Shown here: positions 16,371-24,441 of the stretch, piece by piece
How the letters are laid out: each line of letters starts with the position of its first letter
Numbering within the stretch: position 1 is the stretch's first letter
Assembly (NCBI GenBank): GCA_020850615.1
Contig: JADZEI010000004.1
Span: forward strand, 62,001-126,000
Source: Dehalococcoidia bacterium
GTDB lineage: Bacteria; Chloroflexota; Dehalococcoidia; Tepidiformales; Tepidiformaceae
Reading direction: 5' to 3'
Length of the DNA: 64,000 nt
Translations under genes and position numbers: made by a program
Notes under the pieces: model-generated
Databases searched by the model: none
What the model saw: the letters and a program-made list of their open reading frames with translations, nothing else
Told to the model about the DNA's origin: nothing

Positions 16371-17633
16371 CTACACAGCCGCCAGTTGCACGTCCGTGAT
16401 CCCCGGCACCGGGAACTCCCGCGCGAACTCGGCCACCTCCTGCCGCACGCCTTCGCGCACACCGTCCCCATCCGGGTCCTTCACCACCCGCAGGATCCAC
16501 CCGGCCACACGCCGCATCTCCTCCGGCCCCATCCCGCGCGACGTCAGCGCCGGCGTCCCGATCCGCAGTCCGCTGCCCACGAACGGCGACCGCGTATCGT
16601 ACGGGATCGTATTCTTGTTCGTGATGATCCCCGCACCCTGGAGCGCGTTCTGTGCCTTGAGGCCGCTGATCCCCACCGAGTTGCAGTCCGCCAGGATCAG
16701 GTGGTTGTCCGTCCCGCCCGAAACGAGCCGGAAGCCGCCCGCCTGGAGCGCCTCCGCCAGCGCCGCCGCGTTCTCCACGATCTGGCGCGCATACCGCTTG
16801 AAGTCCGGCTGCAGCGCCTCCCCGAACGCCACCGCCTTGCCGCCGATGCTGTGCAGGTGCGGCCCCCCCTGCGTCCCCGGGAACACCGCCTTGTCGACCG
16901 CGTCCGCCAGCTCCGCGCGGCACAGGATCATCCCGCCCCGCGGCCCGCGCAGCGTCTTGTGTGTCGTCGAAGTCACCAGGTTCGCATGCGGCACCGGCGA
17001 CATGTGCTCGCCCGCCGCCACCAGCCCCGCGATGTGCGACATGTCGACCATCAGCAGCGCGCCCACTTCCTTCGCGACCTCCGCGAACGCCGCGAAATCG
17101 ATCTTGCGCGGGTAGGCCGTATACCCGGCCACGATCAGCTTCGGCTTCGAGTCGATGGCCAACTGCCGCACCGCCGCCATGTCGAGCATCTCGCTCTCGC
17201 GGTCCACCGTGTACGGCACGAAGTTGTAGAGCCGCCCCGAGAAGTTCACCGGCGACCCATGCGTCAGGTGGCCGCCCTGGTCCAGGCTCAGCCCCATGAT
17301 CGTCGCGCCCGGCTCGACCGTCGCGAAGTACGCGGCCATGTTCGCTTCGGCGCCGGAGGTGGGCTGCACGTTCGCGTGGTCCGCCCCGAACAGCTCCTTC
17401 GCCCGCTCGATCGCCACCGTCTCCAGGTCATCGCTGTGCTGGTTGCCGGCGTAGTACCGCTTGCCGGGGTAGCCCTCCGCGTACTTGTTCGTGAACACCG
17501 AACCGGTGACTTCCAGCACCGCGGCGGACGCGTAGTTCTCGCTCGCAATCATCTCCAGGGTTTCTACCTGGCGGACGCGCTCCGCTTCGACGATGCGGGC
17601 AATCTCGGGGTCGCGCTGGGAAAGGGCGCTCAT
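16371..17633 (-). CDS. glyA: Serine hydroxymethyltransferase
   Basis: 420-residue PLP enzyme that interconverts serine and glycine with tetrahydrofolate, the main one-carbon source. The PLP lysine is K226 in VTSTTHKTLRGPRGG; SENYAS, NKYAEGYPGKRYY and VDMSHIAGL are all canonical. ATG 17633 has a GGAGG ribosome site; the 24 residues of frame upstream are rejected. Single gene, with about 240 featureless bases upstream (17634-17872). Confidence 0.97.
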   Translation of the reverse strand: MSALSQRDPEIARIVEAERVRQVETLEMIASENYASAAVLEVTGSVFTNKYAEGYPGKRYYAGNQHSDDLETVAIERAKELFGADHANVQPTSGAEANMAAYFATVEPGATIMGLSLDQGGHLTHGSPVNFSGRLYNFVPYTVDRESEMLDMAAVRQLAIDSKPKLIVAGYTAYPRKIDFAAFAEVAKEVGALLMVDMSHIAGLVAAGEHMSPVPHANLVTSTTHKTLRGPRGGMILCRAELADAVDKAVFPGTQGGPHLHSIGGKAVAFGEALQPDFKRYARQIVENAAALAEALQAGGFRLVSGGTDNHLILADCNSVGISGLKAQNALQGAGIITNKNTIPYDTRSPFVGSGLRIGTPALTSRGMGPEEMRRVAGWILRVVKDPDGDGVREGVRQEVAEFAREFPVPGITDVQLAAV

Positions 17634-17872
17634 AACAGGCCTCCGGGGGGGACATGCGGGCGTTCGGAACCGGTAGCAGAGACGCGGTAAGCAGCTGTTC
17701 GCCACCTACCGCTAGATACCCTGGCGCCCTGTATTCACGTCCCTCTCCACCGGCGGGCCGGCCCTGCGCGTCGCGTTCGAATTCGCTCTCGCGCCCAGTG
17801 TACGGCCCCCTCGCCACTCGCGCAGCTTTACCACCGCCACGCCAACGGACAGCACCGTCCCTACCGCGCCGA

Positions 17873-20353
17873 CTACCCGCCGCGCAGTGCCGCCCCGACT
17901 TCCTTCTCCAGCCGCTTCAGCAGCCCGCCCTGCACCTTCTCCACGTCGCTGTCCGTCAGCGTCCGGTCCGCAGCCTGGTAGCGCAGCGACACCGCCAGCG
18001 ACTTCTTCCCCGCCGGCACGCCCGGGCCGCGGTAGTCATCGAAGATGTCCGCGTTCAGCCGCACGCTCCCGCTTTTGTGCGACCGCACGATCTCCAGCAC
18101 CCGCCCGGCCGGCGTCTCCGCGTCCACCAGCAGCGCCACGTCCAACCGCACCTCCGGGAACCGCGAGGGCGGCGTATACGCCGGCCGCTCCGGCAGCGTC
18201 CGCACCAGGTTCTCCACCCACAGCTCGCACAGGAACACCGGCTCGTCGATGTCGAACTGCGCCGCCGTGTCCGGGTGCACCTGCGCGACGATGCCCACCG
18301 GCTCCTTGCCCGCGTACACCTCGGCCGTGTGCCCCGGCAGCAGCCCGAACGAAGCCACCGGCTTGAACGTCGCTACGACCCCGAGCTGGTCCAGGATCGC
18401 CTCGACCGCGCCCTTCGCGTCGTAGAAGTCGAGCCGTTCGCCGGTCGCGCGAGCCCAGCGGCCCTCCCGCGTGCCGCCCAGCGCCGCGCACAGCACCACG
18501 CGCTCGTGCGGCAGGTCCGCCTCCACCGGCAGGTACTCGAACGCCACCTCGTACAGCCGAAGCGCGCCATCCACGTGCCGGCGGTTGTTCGCATACGTCT
18601 CGAGCACGCTCGCCCGCAGCGACGTCCGCAGGAACTGGTGCCGCGCCGCTACCGGGTTCATCACCCCCAGCGGGTTCCTCCGCCGGTTGTCCGCCGGGTC
18701 CACCACCCGCGCCAGCCGCGCCTCGTCCGTGAGCGTGTAGCTGATCGTCTCCTGGAACCCGAGCGCCGCGGCCAGGTCACGCACCCGCTCGCGCAGCTCC
18801 GGCACCGGCCGCGGCTCCACCGGCGGCAGGCTGCCGCGCAGCGTCGTCGCCGGCAGCTTGTCGTACCCGTAGATCCGCCCCAGGTCCTCCACCAGGTCGT
18901 CCGGCACCTCCACGTCCGGCCGCCAGTACGGCGGCTGCACCTCGAAGGAAGTGACATCGACGTCCGAATCCGAGTCCAGCCGGCTCCGTCGGAGGGATAG
19001 CTCGATCGCTGCCTTCTCGTCGTATCGAACGGTGAACCCGAGCGCCGCCAGGATGCTCCGCACCTCGTCCGCCGGGATCGCGATGCCGAGTACCTGCTCG
19101 ATCCGGCTCGCCGGCAGCGTGATCGTCCGCGGCGGCTGCTTGCCCGGATACACATCGACGATCCCCGCCCGGACCGTCCCCCCGGTGAGTTGCTCGAACA
19201 GGTGCAGTGCCCGGTGCTGCGCGAACTCCGCCATGTCCGGCCCGATGCCCTTCTCGAACCGCGCCGACGCCTCCGTCCGTAGCTTCAGCAGCGTCGACGT
19301 CCGCCGGATCGACCCCGGGTAGAAGTTCGCGACCTCCAGCAGCACGGTCTTCGTGTTCGCATTGACCTCGCTGTTGCCACCGCCCATCACGCCCGCGATC
19401 GCCACCGGGGTGTCGCCGTCGCAGATCACCAGCATGTCCGGATCCAGCGCGCGTTCCACGTCGTCGAGCGTGACCAGGTGCTCGCCGGGCCGCGCCCGCC
19501 GCGCGACCATCCGCTTCGCCTGCAACAGGTCGTAGTCGAACGCGTGCAGCGGCTGGCCCGTCTCCAGCATCACGTAGTTTGTGATGTCGACGACGTTGTT
19601 GATCGGCCGCATCCCGTGCCGCAGCAGCCGCTCCTGCATCCACGCCGGCGAGGGGCCAATCGTCACGTTCTCGATGACCGACGCCGTGAACCGCCGGCAC
19701 AGGTCCGCGTCCAGGATCTCAACCGCCACGCGCTCCTCGACCGGCCCACCGGCCTCGCCGTGCGACCGGTCCGGCTCGCGAAGCTCCTTGCCCGTCAGCG
19801 CCGCGACCTCTCGCGCCAACCCGAGCACGCCCAGCAGGTCCGCCCGGTTCGCCCACGTCGAAATGTCGAACAGCACGTCCCCGAGCTGCTCCACCAGCGG
19901 CCGCCCGATCGGCGCATCCTCCGGCAGGACCAGGATCCCCTCGTGGTTGTCGCTCAGCCCCAACTCTTTCTCGCTGAGCACCATCCCCGCCGAATCCACC
20001 CCGCGGATCGGCCGCAGCTTCAGCTTCGAACGCTCACCCGTGTGCCCATCGACCAGCTCCGCCCCTTCCGTCGCAAACGCGACCTTCTGCCCGACCTCGA
20101 GGTTGGGCGCCCCGCACACCACCTGTTGCCGCCCCGCCGCCGTCTCGACCGTCGCCAGCCGCAGCCGGTCCGCGTTCGGGTGCGGCTCCACCGCCACCAC
20201 CTGCGCCACCCGGATCCGCTCCGCGTCCCAGTCCGCGCCAATGGTCTCCCACCCCTCGACTTCAGCCGTCGCATCGATCACCCGCCGCGCCAGCTCGGGG
20301 ATGGGAAGGTCAACGTCAACGAACTCCCGCAGCCATGAGAGCAGTAGTTTCAT
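17873..20353 (-). CDS. pheT: Phenylalanine-tRNA ligase beta subunit
   Basis: 826 residues: N-terminal MKLLLSWLREFVDVD, OB-fold tRNA-binding insert (AQVVAVEPHPNADRLRLATV), B3/B4 editing region, B5 domain (ILAALGF), catalytic-like core, and a C-terminal ferredoxin-like anticodon-binding domain (PPSRFPEVRLDVALLVD). It pairs with PheS to form the alpha2-beta2 enzyme that charges tRNA-Phe. pheS normally runs directly into pheT; here about 470 bases holding a repeat-flanked four-helix-bundle gene separate them, which could weaken their co-translation. Confidence 0.97.
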   Translation of the reverse strand: MKLLLSWLREFVDVDLPIPELARRVIDATAEVEGWETIGADWDAERIRVAQVVAVEPHPNADRLRLATVETAAGRQQVVCGAPNLEVGQKVAFATEGAELVDGHTGERSKLKLRPIRGVDSAGMVLSEKELGLSDNHEGILVLPEDAPIGRPLVEQLGDVLFDISTWANRADLLGVLGLAREVAALTGKELREPDRSHGEAGGPVEERVAVEILDADLCRRFTASVIENVTIGPSPAWMQERLLRHGMRPINNVVDITNYVMLETGQPLHAFDYDLLQAKRMVARRARPGEHLVTLDDVERALDPDMLVICDGDTPVAIAGVMGGGNSEVNANTKTVLLEVANFYPGSIRRTSTLLKLRTEASARFEKGIGPDMAEFAQHRALHLFEQLTGGTVRAGIVDVYPGKQPPRTITLPASRIEQVLGIAIPADEVRSILAALGFTVRYDEKAAIELSLRRSRLDSDSDVDVTSFEVQPPYWRPDVEVPDDLVEDLGRIYGYDKLPATTLRGSLPPVEPRPVPELRERVRDLAAALGFQETISYTLTDEARLARVVDPADNRRRNPLGVMNPVAARHQFLRTSLRASVLETYANNRRHVDGALRLYEVAFEYLPVEADLPHERVVLCAALGGTREGRWARATGERLDFYDAKGAVEAILDQLGVVATFKPVASFGLLPGHTAEVYAGKEPVGIVAQVHPDTAAQFDIDEPVFLCELWVENLVRTLPERPAYTPPSRFPEVRLDVALLVDAETPAGRVLEIVRSHKSGSVRLNADIFDDYRGPGVPAGKKSLAVSLRYQAADRTLTDSDVEKVQGGLLKRLEKEVGAALRGG

Positions 20354-20363
20354 GCCGATGCTC

Positions 20364-20821
20364 TTGGCTGTTGGCTATTGGCTGTTGGCAGCGCAAATCC
20401 GGTCATTGTTCGACCCCTTCTTCCAGCCGTTTGATGAAGTTGACAAGCATGCGCTTCACCTCGGTAACCTTCATGTCGAGCTTGCCGTGTCTCGTCGTCG
20501 ATGTACTGGAGATCACGGCACAACAACAGCAGGTACTCCGTCTCCGCGGCCGACCCGAGCGCAATCCCGAGATAGTGTGCAAACGCGCGGTTCTTCCGGG
20601 TAGGGCCCTCGACGATATTCGTCGGAATCGACGAGACGGCCCTGCGCAGCTGGCTGGTGACGCCGTAGAGCTCGTGGCGGGGAAAGCCTCTCGTGGCCGC
20701 ATAGGTCTCGAGCGTCAGCTCATGCGCTGCCTGCCAGGCGCGGATGTCCCTGAACGGCCTCATAACAGCCACACCGCCCCATCGAAGGGCACCAACAGCC
20801 AACAGCTAACAGCCAACAGCC
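20364..20821. mobile_element. Four-helix-bundle element with inverted heptamer-repeat ends, inserted between pheS and pheT
   Basis: Left end 20364-20390 reads TTGGCTGTTGGCTATTGGC; right end about 20793-20821 is made of CCAACAGCCAACAGC units, the inverted form. The ends enclose one gene of the 23S-IVS/four-helix-bundle family. An empty pair of the same ends sits at 4250-4363. No transposase is present, so mobility, if any, would depend on an enzyme elsewhere. Confidence 0.6.
20403..20763 (-). pseudogene. Four-helix-bundle protein (23S rRNA IVS/Avd-like), frameshifted
   Basis: Starts at ATG 20763 with MRPFRDIRAWQAAHELTLE and keeps the family core (GVTSQLRRAVSSIPTNIVEG, then AETEYLLLLCRDLQYIDDET). 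Right after DDET the family pattern GKLD...VTEVKRMLVNFIKRLEE continues in another frame, ending at TGA 20403. In the starting frame translation instead runs into repeat-derived residues (ALPTANSQQPRA) to 20350. The break lies at about 20484-20490 (one extra or two missing bases). Either a real inactivating mutation or a base-calling error. Related proteins occur in 23S rRNA inserts and with diversity-generating retroelements. Confidence 0.8.
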
Positions 20822-20826
20822 GTACC

Positions 20827-21882
20827 TCAGAACTGGCTCAAAAACCGCACATCATTTGCGTAGAAATGGCGTATGTCCTCTATTCCCCAGCGCAAAAGCG
20901 CCACACGCTCGATCCCAATACCAAACGCGAACCCCGTGTACCGGTCCGACCCGTATCCGGCGTTGTCGATGATCTCCGGGTGCACCATCCCCGCGCCGAG
21001 GATCTCGATCCATCCCGTCCCGTGGCATGTCCCGCACCGCGCGTCGTTCCCGCGACAGATGAAGCAGTCCAGCGCCATCTCGATGCCCGGCTCCACGAAC
21101 GGGAAGTAGCTGTGGTGGAAGATGATCTTCCGCTCGCTCCCGAACATCGTCCGCGCGAACTCGTAGAGCACGCCCTTAAGGTCCGTCATCCGGATGCCCT
21201 CGTCGACCGCCAGCCCCTCGATCTGCGTGAGCATCCACTCATGCGTCGCGTCCGTCGCCTCCTGCCGGTAGCACTTCCCCGGCACAATCACCCGGATCGG
21301 CGGCTCCGACCGCTCCATCACCCGCACCTGGTTCGGCGACGTGTGCGTCCGCAGCAGCATCTGCCGACGGCCGTCCACCAGCGTGTTCACCCAGATCGTG
21401 TCCCACATGTCGCGCGCCGGGTGGTCCTGCGGGATCCGCACGCCGTCGAAGTTGTACCGCTCCCACTCCACCTCCGGCCCCTCCGCCACCCGGAAGCCCA
21501 TGTCGGCGAACGCCTTGATGCAGTCCCGCATCGTCTGCGTCACCGGGTGGAGCCGCCCCAGCGTCTGCGGCCGCCCCGGCAGCGTCACGTCGAGCGCCGA
21601 GGTCGTGCTCAGCGCCTCGATCGCGCTCCGGCGCAGCTCCTCCTGCCGCCCTTCGAACGCCGCCTCCAGCTCCTGCTTGAGCCGGTTCGCCGCCGCGCCG
21701 AAGGCCGCGCGCTCGTCCTGCGGCTGCTCGCGCACCGCCCGCAGCAGCTTCGTAATCCGGCCATCCTGCCGCCCAAGCCATTCCACGCGCCACTGCTCGA
21801 TCGCAGGCGCATCGGCGGCATTGCGCAGCCCGGCGAGCGCCTCGTTGAGGAGCTCGTCCATCGCAGTCCTCGTCTGGGTCAT
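20827..21882 (-). CDS. pheS: Phenylalanine-tRNA ligase alpha subunit
   Basis: 351-residue class II synthetase catalytic subunit. The N-terminal coiled coil (EQWRVEWLGRQDGRITKLL) binds tRNA; motif 2 region VPGKCYRQEATDATHEWML and motif 3 GFAFGIGIERVALLRWGI are intact. CFICRGNDARCGTCHGTGW is a likely zinc-binding insert seen in many PheS proteins. It heads the pheS-pheT locus, now interrupted by a repeat-flanked element. No T-box leader is evident in the 110 bases upstream. Confidence 0.97.
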   Translation of the reverse strand: MTQTRTAMDELLNEALAGLRNAADAPAIEQWRVEWLGRQDGRITKLLRAVREQPQDERAAFGAAANRLKQELEAAFEGRQEELRRSAIEALSTTSALDVTLPGRPQTLGRLHPVTQTMRDCIKAFADMGFRVAEGPEVEWERYNFDGVRIPQDHPARDMWDTIWVNTLVDGRRQMLLRTHTSPNQVRVMERSEPPIRVIVPGKCYRQEATDATHEWMLTQIEGLAVDEGIRMTDLKGVLYEFARTMFGSERKIIFHHSYFPFVEPGIEMALDCFICRGNDARCGTCHGTGWIEILGAGMVHPEIIDNAGYGSDRYTGFAFGIGIERVALLRWGIEDIRHFYANDVRFLSQF

Positions 21883-21982
21883 GATGCTTCGATTATAGGC
21901 GCCCCCCGCTTATCGTCCGGCCCGCACCAATGTCCGCCCGTAATGGATCGCATGGAGTAGGGACAGGCTGGCCCCCAGCCGG

Positions 21983-21988
21983 TAGCTT
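21983..21988 (+). promoter_or_regulatory. -10 element, leaderless start of the LuxR membrane protein
   Basis: TAGCTT ends six bases before ATG 21995 with no ribosome site. Confidence 0.5.
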
Positions 21989-21994
21989 GGCCAT

Positions 21995-23044
21995 ATGGCG
22001 CGAACAGCTCCCTCGCCCGGGCTCGACGAGCTCACCGCGAAACAACGCGAGGTCCTGCGCATGATCGCGGCCGGGCGCACGAACCCGGAGATAGCGACCG
22101 CGCTCGGCGTGACCATCGACGGCGCGAAGTGGCATGTCCGCGAGATCCTCTCGAAGCTCAGCGTCCCCACGCGCGAAGAGGCAGCCGCGATCTGGCGCGA
22201 GGAACACTCGGCCGGTGCCCGGCTCCAGCGCGCGGCCCGCGCAGCCACGAGCGGCGCCGTCGTCCGCTGGGCGCTCGCCGCCGGTGGCGCCGCGCTCGGC
22301 CTCGCTGCAATCGTGGCCCTGGTCCTCGCCATATCCGAGCGCGAGGACTCCACGCCGATCGCCGTCGATCCATCCTCGAGCCCGACGCCACCGGCCAGCA
22401 CCGCAACACCCGTACCGGACACCCCCGCTCCGGCCACCCCCACTCCCGCCACCGCCACCGCGACCCCGGTCCCTGCGGGCGGAAGGCGCCTCGTGTTCAC
22501 ACCAACCTCCGGCCCCTGCGACACGCCGTTCACGGCAACCGCCGAGGGGTTCGAACCCGGCGCCGAGGTGCACCTGTCGCTCGCGACGATGGGGGAGTCA
22601 CCCATCCGGCGGGTCGCTATCGCCGACTCCTCCGGCCAGGTGCATTTCGGCCAACTCGACGTGGCGGACGGCTGCTTCCCGGGCGCGCGGATCCGGTTCG
22701 TTGCCTTCGTCCCCGGCCTGGCGCCGCACGAAGGGTGGCCCCTGACCGAGTTCCTGGCCGACCAGGTCGGCACCTTCCGCGTGGTCCCCGCATCCGGCAC
22801 CTGTTCCTCACCGCTCACGGTGACCGGCGACGGCCTGCCGCCCGGCCTGGACCTGGAAATCAACTGGATGTCCGGAGATAACGGAGCGAACCTCGGTTTC
22901 GCTCAGACGGACGCCACGGGTTCGTTCGCAACGCAGGTACCGCTCCCGGGCTGCCCCGAAGGCACGCTCCTCATCACCGCCTTCGACCGCAACTACACCG
23001 TCGATGCCAGCTGGTGGGCGCTGTACGAATCCCGCGCGCCATGA
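21995..23044 (+). CDS. Membrane-tethered LuxR-type HTH protein with two extracytoplasmic beta domains
   Basis: 349 residues. Residues 10-65 form a GerE/LuxR helix-turn-helix (ELTAKQREVLRMIAAGRTNPE, then ALGVTIDGAKWHVREIL). One membrane helix lies at about 91-113, then a Pro/Thr-rich linker (119-160) and two similar beta domains beginning LVFTPTSGPCDTPFTATAEG and FRVVPASGTCSSPLTVTGDG, each with a cysteine at the same place. The topology puts the DNA-binding part inside and the beta domains outside. No receiver domain is present, so it would be a one-component membrane sensor. A second protein of this design is at 37.7 kb. Confidence 0.82.
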   Translation: MARTAPSPGLDELTAKQREVLRMIAAGRTNPEIATALGVTIDGAKWHVREILSKLSVPTREEAAAIWREEHSAGARLQRAARAATSGAVVRWALAAGGAALGLAAIVALVLAISEREDSTPIAVDPSSSPTPPASTATPVPDTPAPATPTPATATATPVPAGGRRLVFTPTSGPCDTPFTATAEGFEPGAEVHLSLATMGESPIRRVAIADSSGQVHFGQLDVADGCFPGARIRFVAFVPGLAPHEGWPLTEFLADQVGTFRVVPASGTCSSPLTVTGDGLPPGLDLEINWMSGDNGANLGFAQTDATGSFATQVPLPGCPEGTLLITAFDRNYTVDASWWALYESRAP

Positions 23045-23076
23045 CGCTCCGCTAACACCACGCCCGCCACGACCGG

Positions 23077-23082
23077 TATGCT
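23077..23082 (+). promoter_or_regulatory. -10 element, leaderless start of the phosphatase gene
   Basis: TATGCT ends six bases before ATG 23089; no Shine-Dalgarno site. Confidence 0.55.
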
Positions 23083-23088
23083 CCGCGC

Positions 23089-23844
23089 ATGACCGCACCC
23101 TCCCATCTCGAACTCGAAGGCGTCCACAACTTCCGCGCGCTCGGGCCCTACCACCTCGCCGGCGGAGGCCACATCCGGCCCGGCCTGGTCTACCGCTCCG
23201 GCGCCCTCGAACTCATGACCGGCGCCGACCTCGCCCTCCTCACCGGCGACATCCGCATCCACACCATCCTCGACCTCCGCCACCCCGACGAGCTCACCAT
23301 GACCGGCCGTGGCCACGGCCTCATGGACCTCGTCCATGCCTGCTCCATCTTCCCCGAAGAGCTCCGCCAGGAAGACCTCATCGCCGAGCTCAACGGCCTC
23401 TACGGCACCGGCCCCACCCCCGGCCGCTACCTCCACTACCTCGAAATGGGCGGCGACCGCTTCGCCCGCGCCTTCGAGGTCTTCGGCAACGCCGCCGCCT
23501 ACCCCGTCCTCGTCCACTGCACCGCCGGCAAGGACCGCACCGGCGTCCTCCTCGCCATGCTCATGGAGATCCTCGGCGCCTCCGACGACGACATCGCCGC
23601 CGAATACGGCCTGAGCGATGCCAGCATCGACCGCCTCATGGCCTATCTCCGCAGCAACGGCCGCGTCCTCGAAGGCACCGACGACGAGATCCGCGCCCGC
23701 CTGAGCACCCCGCCTGAGCGCATGTCCGGCTTCGTCACGATGATGCGCGAAAAGCACGGCGGCGCCGAACCCTACCTCCGCTCCCAGGGCGTCTCCGCCG
23801 AGACCATCGCCAACGTCCGCGAACTCCTCACCGAAAGGGGCTGA
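23089..23844 (+). CDS. Tyrosine-specific protein phosphatase family protein
   Basis: 251 residues with the cysteine-phosphatase loop HCTAGKDRTG (Cys144, Arg150) of the bacterial PTP family that also includes lipid phosphatases. The N-terminus NFRALGPYHLAGGGHIRPGLVYRSG is typical of this group, and LDLRHPDEL provides the general-acid region upstream of the loop. Cytoplasmic; substrate (phosphotyrosine protein or phosphoinositide) unknown. Single gene with its own leaderless promoter signal. Confidence 0.9.
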   Translation: MTAPSHLELEGVHNFRALGPYHLAGGGHIRPGLVYRSGALELMTGADLALLTGDIRIHTILDLRHPDELTMTGRGHGLMDLVHACSIFPEELRQEDLIAELNGLYGTGPTPGRYLHYLEMGGDRFARAFEVFGNAAAYPVLVHCTAGKDRTGVLLAMLMEILGASDDDIAAEYGLSDASIDRLMAYLRSNGRVLEGTDDEIRARLSTPPERMSGFVTMMREKHGGAEPYLRSQGVSAETIANVRELLTERG

Positions 23845-23911
23845 TCGGCCGCTCTCCGCCGACCGTCCCGCCCGTACTATCGGGTGCGAACCCGAATTGC
23901 CGGAGGCCCCC

Positions 23912-24385
23912 GTGAAGCTGCTCGTCGATGCCTTCCATTACAACGGCTGGGCCACCGCCCGCCTCGGCGAAGTCTGCCGCGGGCTCTCCCCGGCCGAGCT
24001 CGAAACGAAGCCCGGCGGCCTCCACGAGTCGCCCCTCGGCCTCCTCCAGCACCTGGTCGAAGTCGAGCTCGCCTACCTCGCCCTCACCGGAATCCACACC
24101 TCCGAGGTCCGCGGCGCCACCCTCGAACACCTCCTCGCCGACGCCGAAGCAGCCGCCGAGCGCTACACCGCCTTCGCCGCCGAGGCCACCGAAGAGCGCC
24201 TCGCCCACCGCTTCCACATGTCCCGCCTCAAGGCCGACTTCACCGTCCAGGACGCGCTCCTCCAGGTGCTCGCCCACTCCGCCTCCCACCGCGCCGAGCT
24301 CGGCGTCGCCCTCTCGCTCCTCGGTCGTGATGTACCCGGCACCGACTACGTCGTCTACCGCGCCGCGCACGAAGCCGCCGGGTAA
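23912..24385 (+). CDS. DinB-family putative metalloenzyme
   Basis: 157-residue four-helix protein of the DinB/YfiT superfamily. Candidate metal ligands are the histidines in GLLQHLVEVE (about 50) and LLQVLAHSASHRAEL, the usual spacing of three. GTG 23912 is preceded by GGAGG, so the TTG five codons upstream is not used. Family members are often thiol S-transferases or of unknown role. Another DinB-like gene is at 38.3 kb. Confidence 0.8.
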   Translation: MKLLVDAFHYNGWATARLGEVCRGLSPAELETKPGGLHESPLGLLQHLVEVELAYLALTGIHTSEVRGATLEHLLADAEAAAERYTAFAAEATEERLAHRFHMSRLKADFTVQDALLQVLAHSASHRAELGVALSLLGRDVPGTDYVVYRAAHEAAG

Positions 24386-24429
24386 GGGCGCCGTAACCCA
24401 CGCCCGGTAACGCTCCCGGGCGCGCGACA

Positions 24430-24435
24430 TACCAT
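24430..24435 (+). promoter_or_regulatory. -10 element, leaderless start of thioredoxin-NHL gene
   Basis: TACCAT ends exactly six bases before GTG 24442; no ribosome site. Confidence 0.55.
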
Positions 24436-24441
24436 AGGGCC

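Noticed and set aside
21883-21994. T-box leader before pheS
   Set aside because: No AGGGTGG-type T-box sequence or specifier stem could be found in the short leader.
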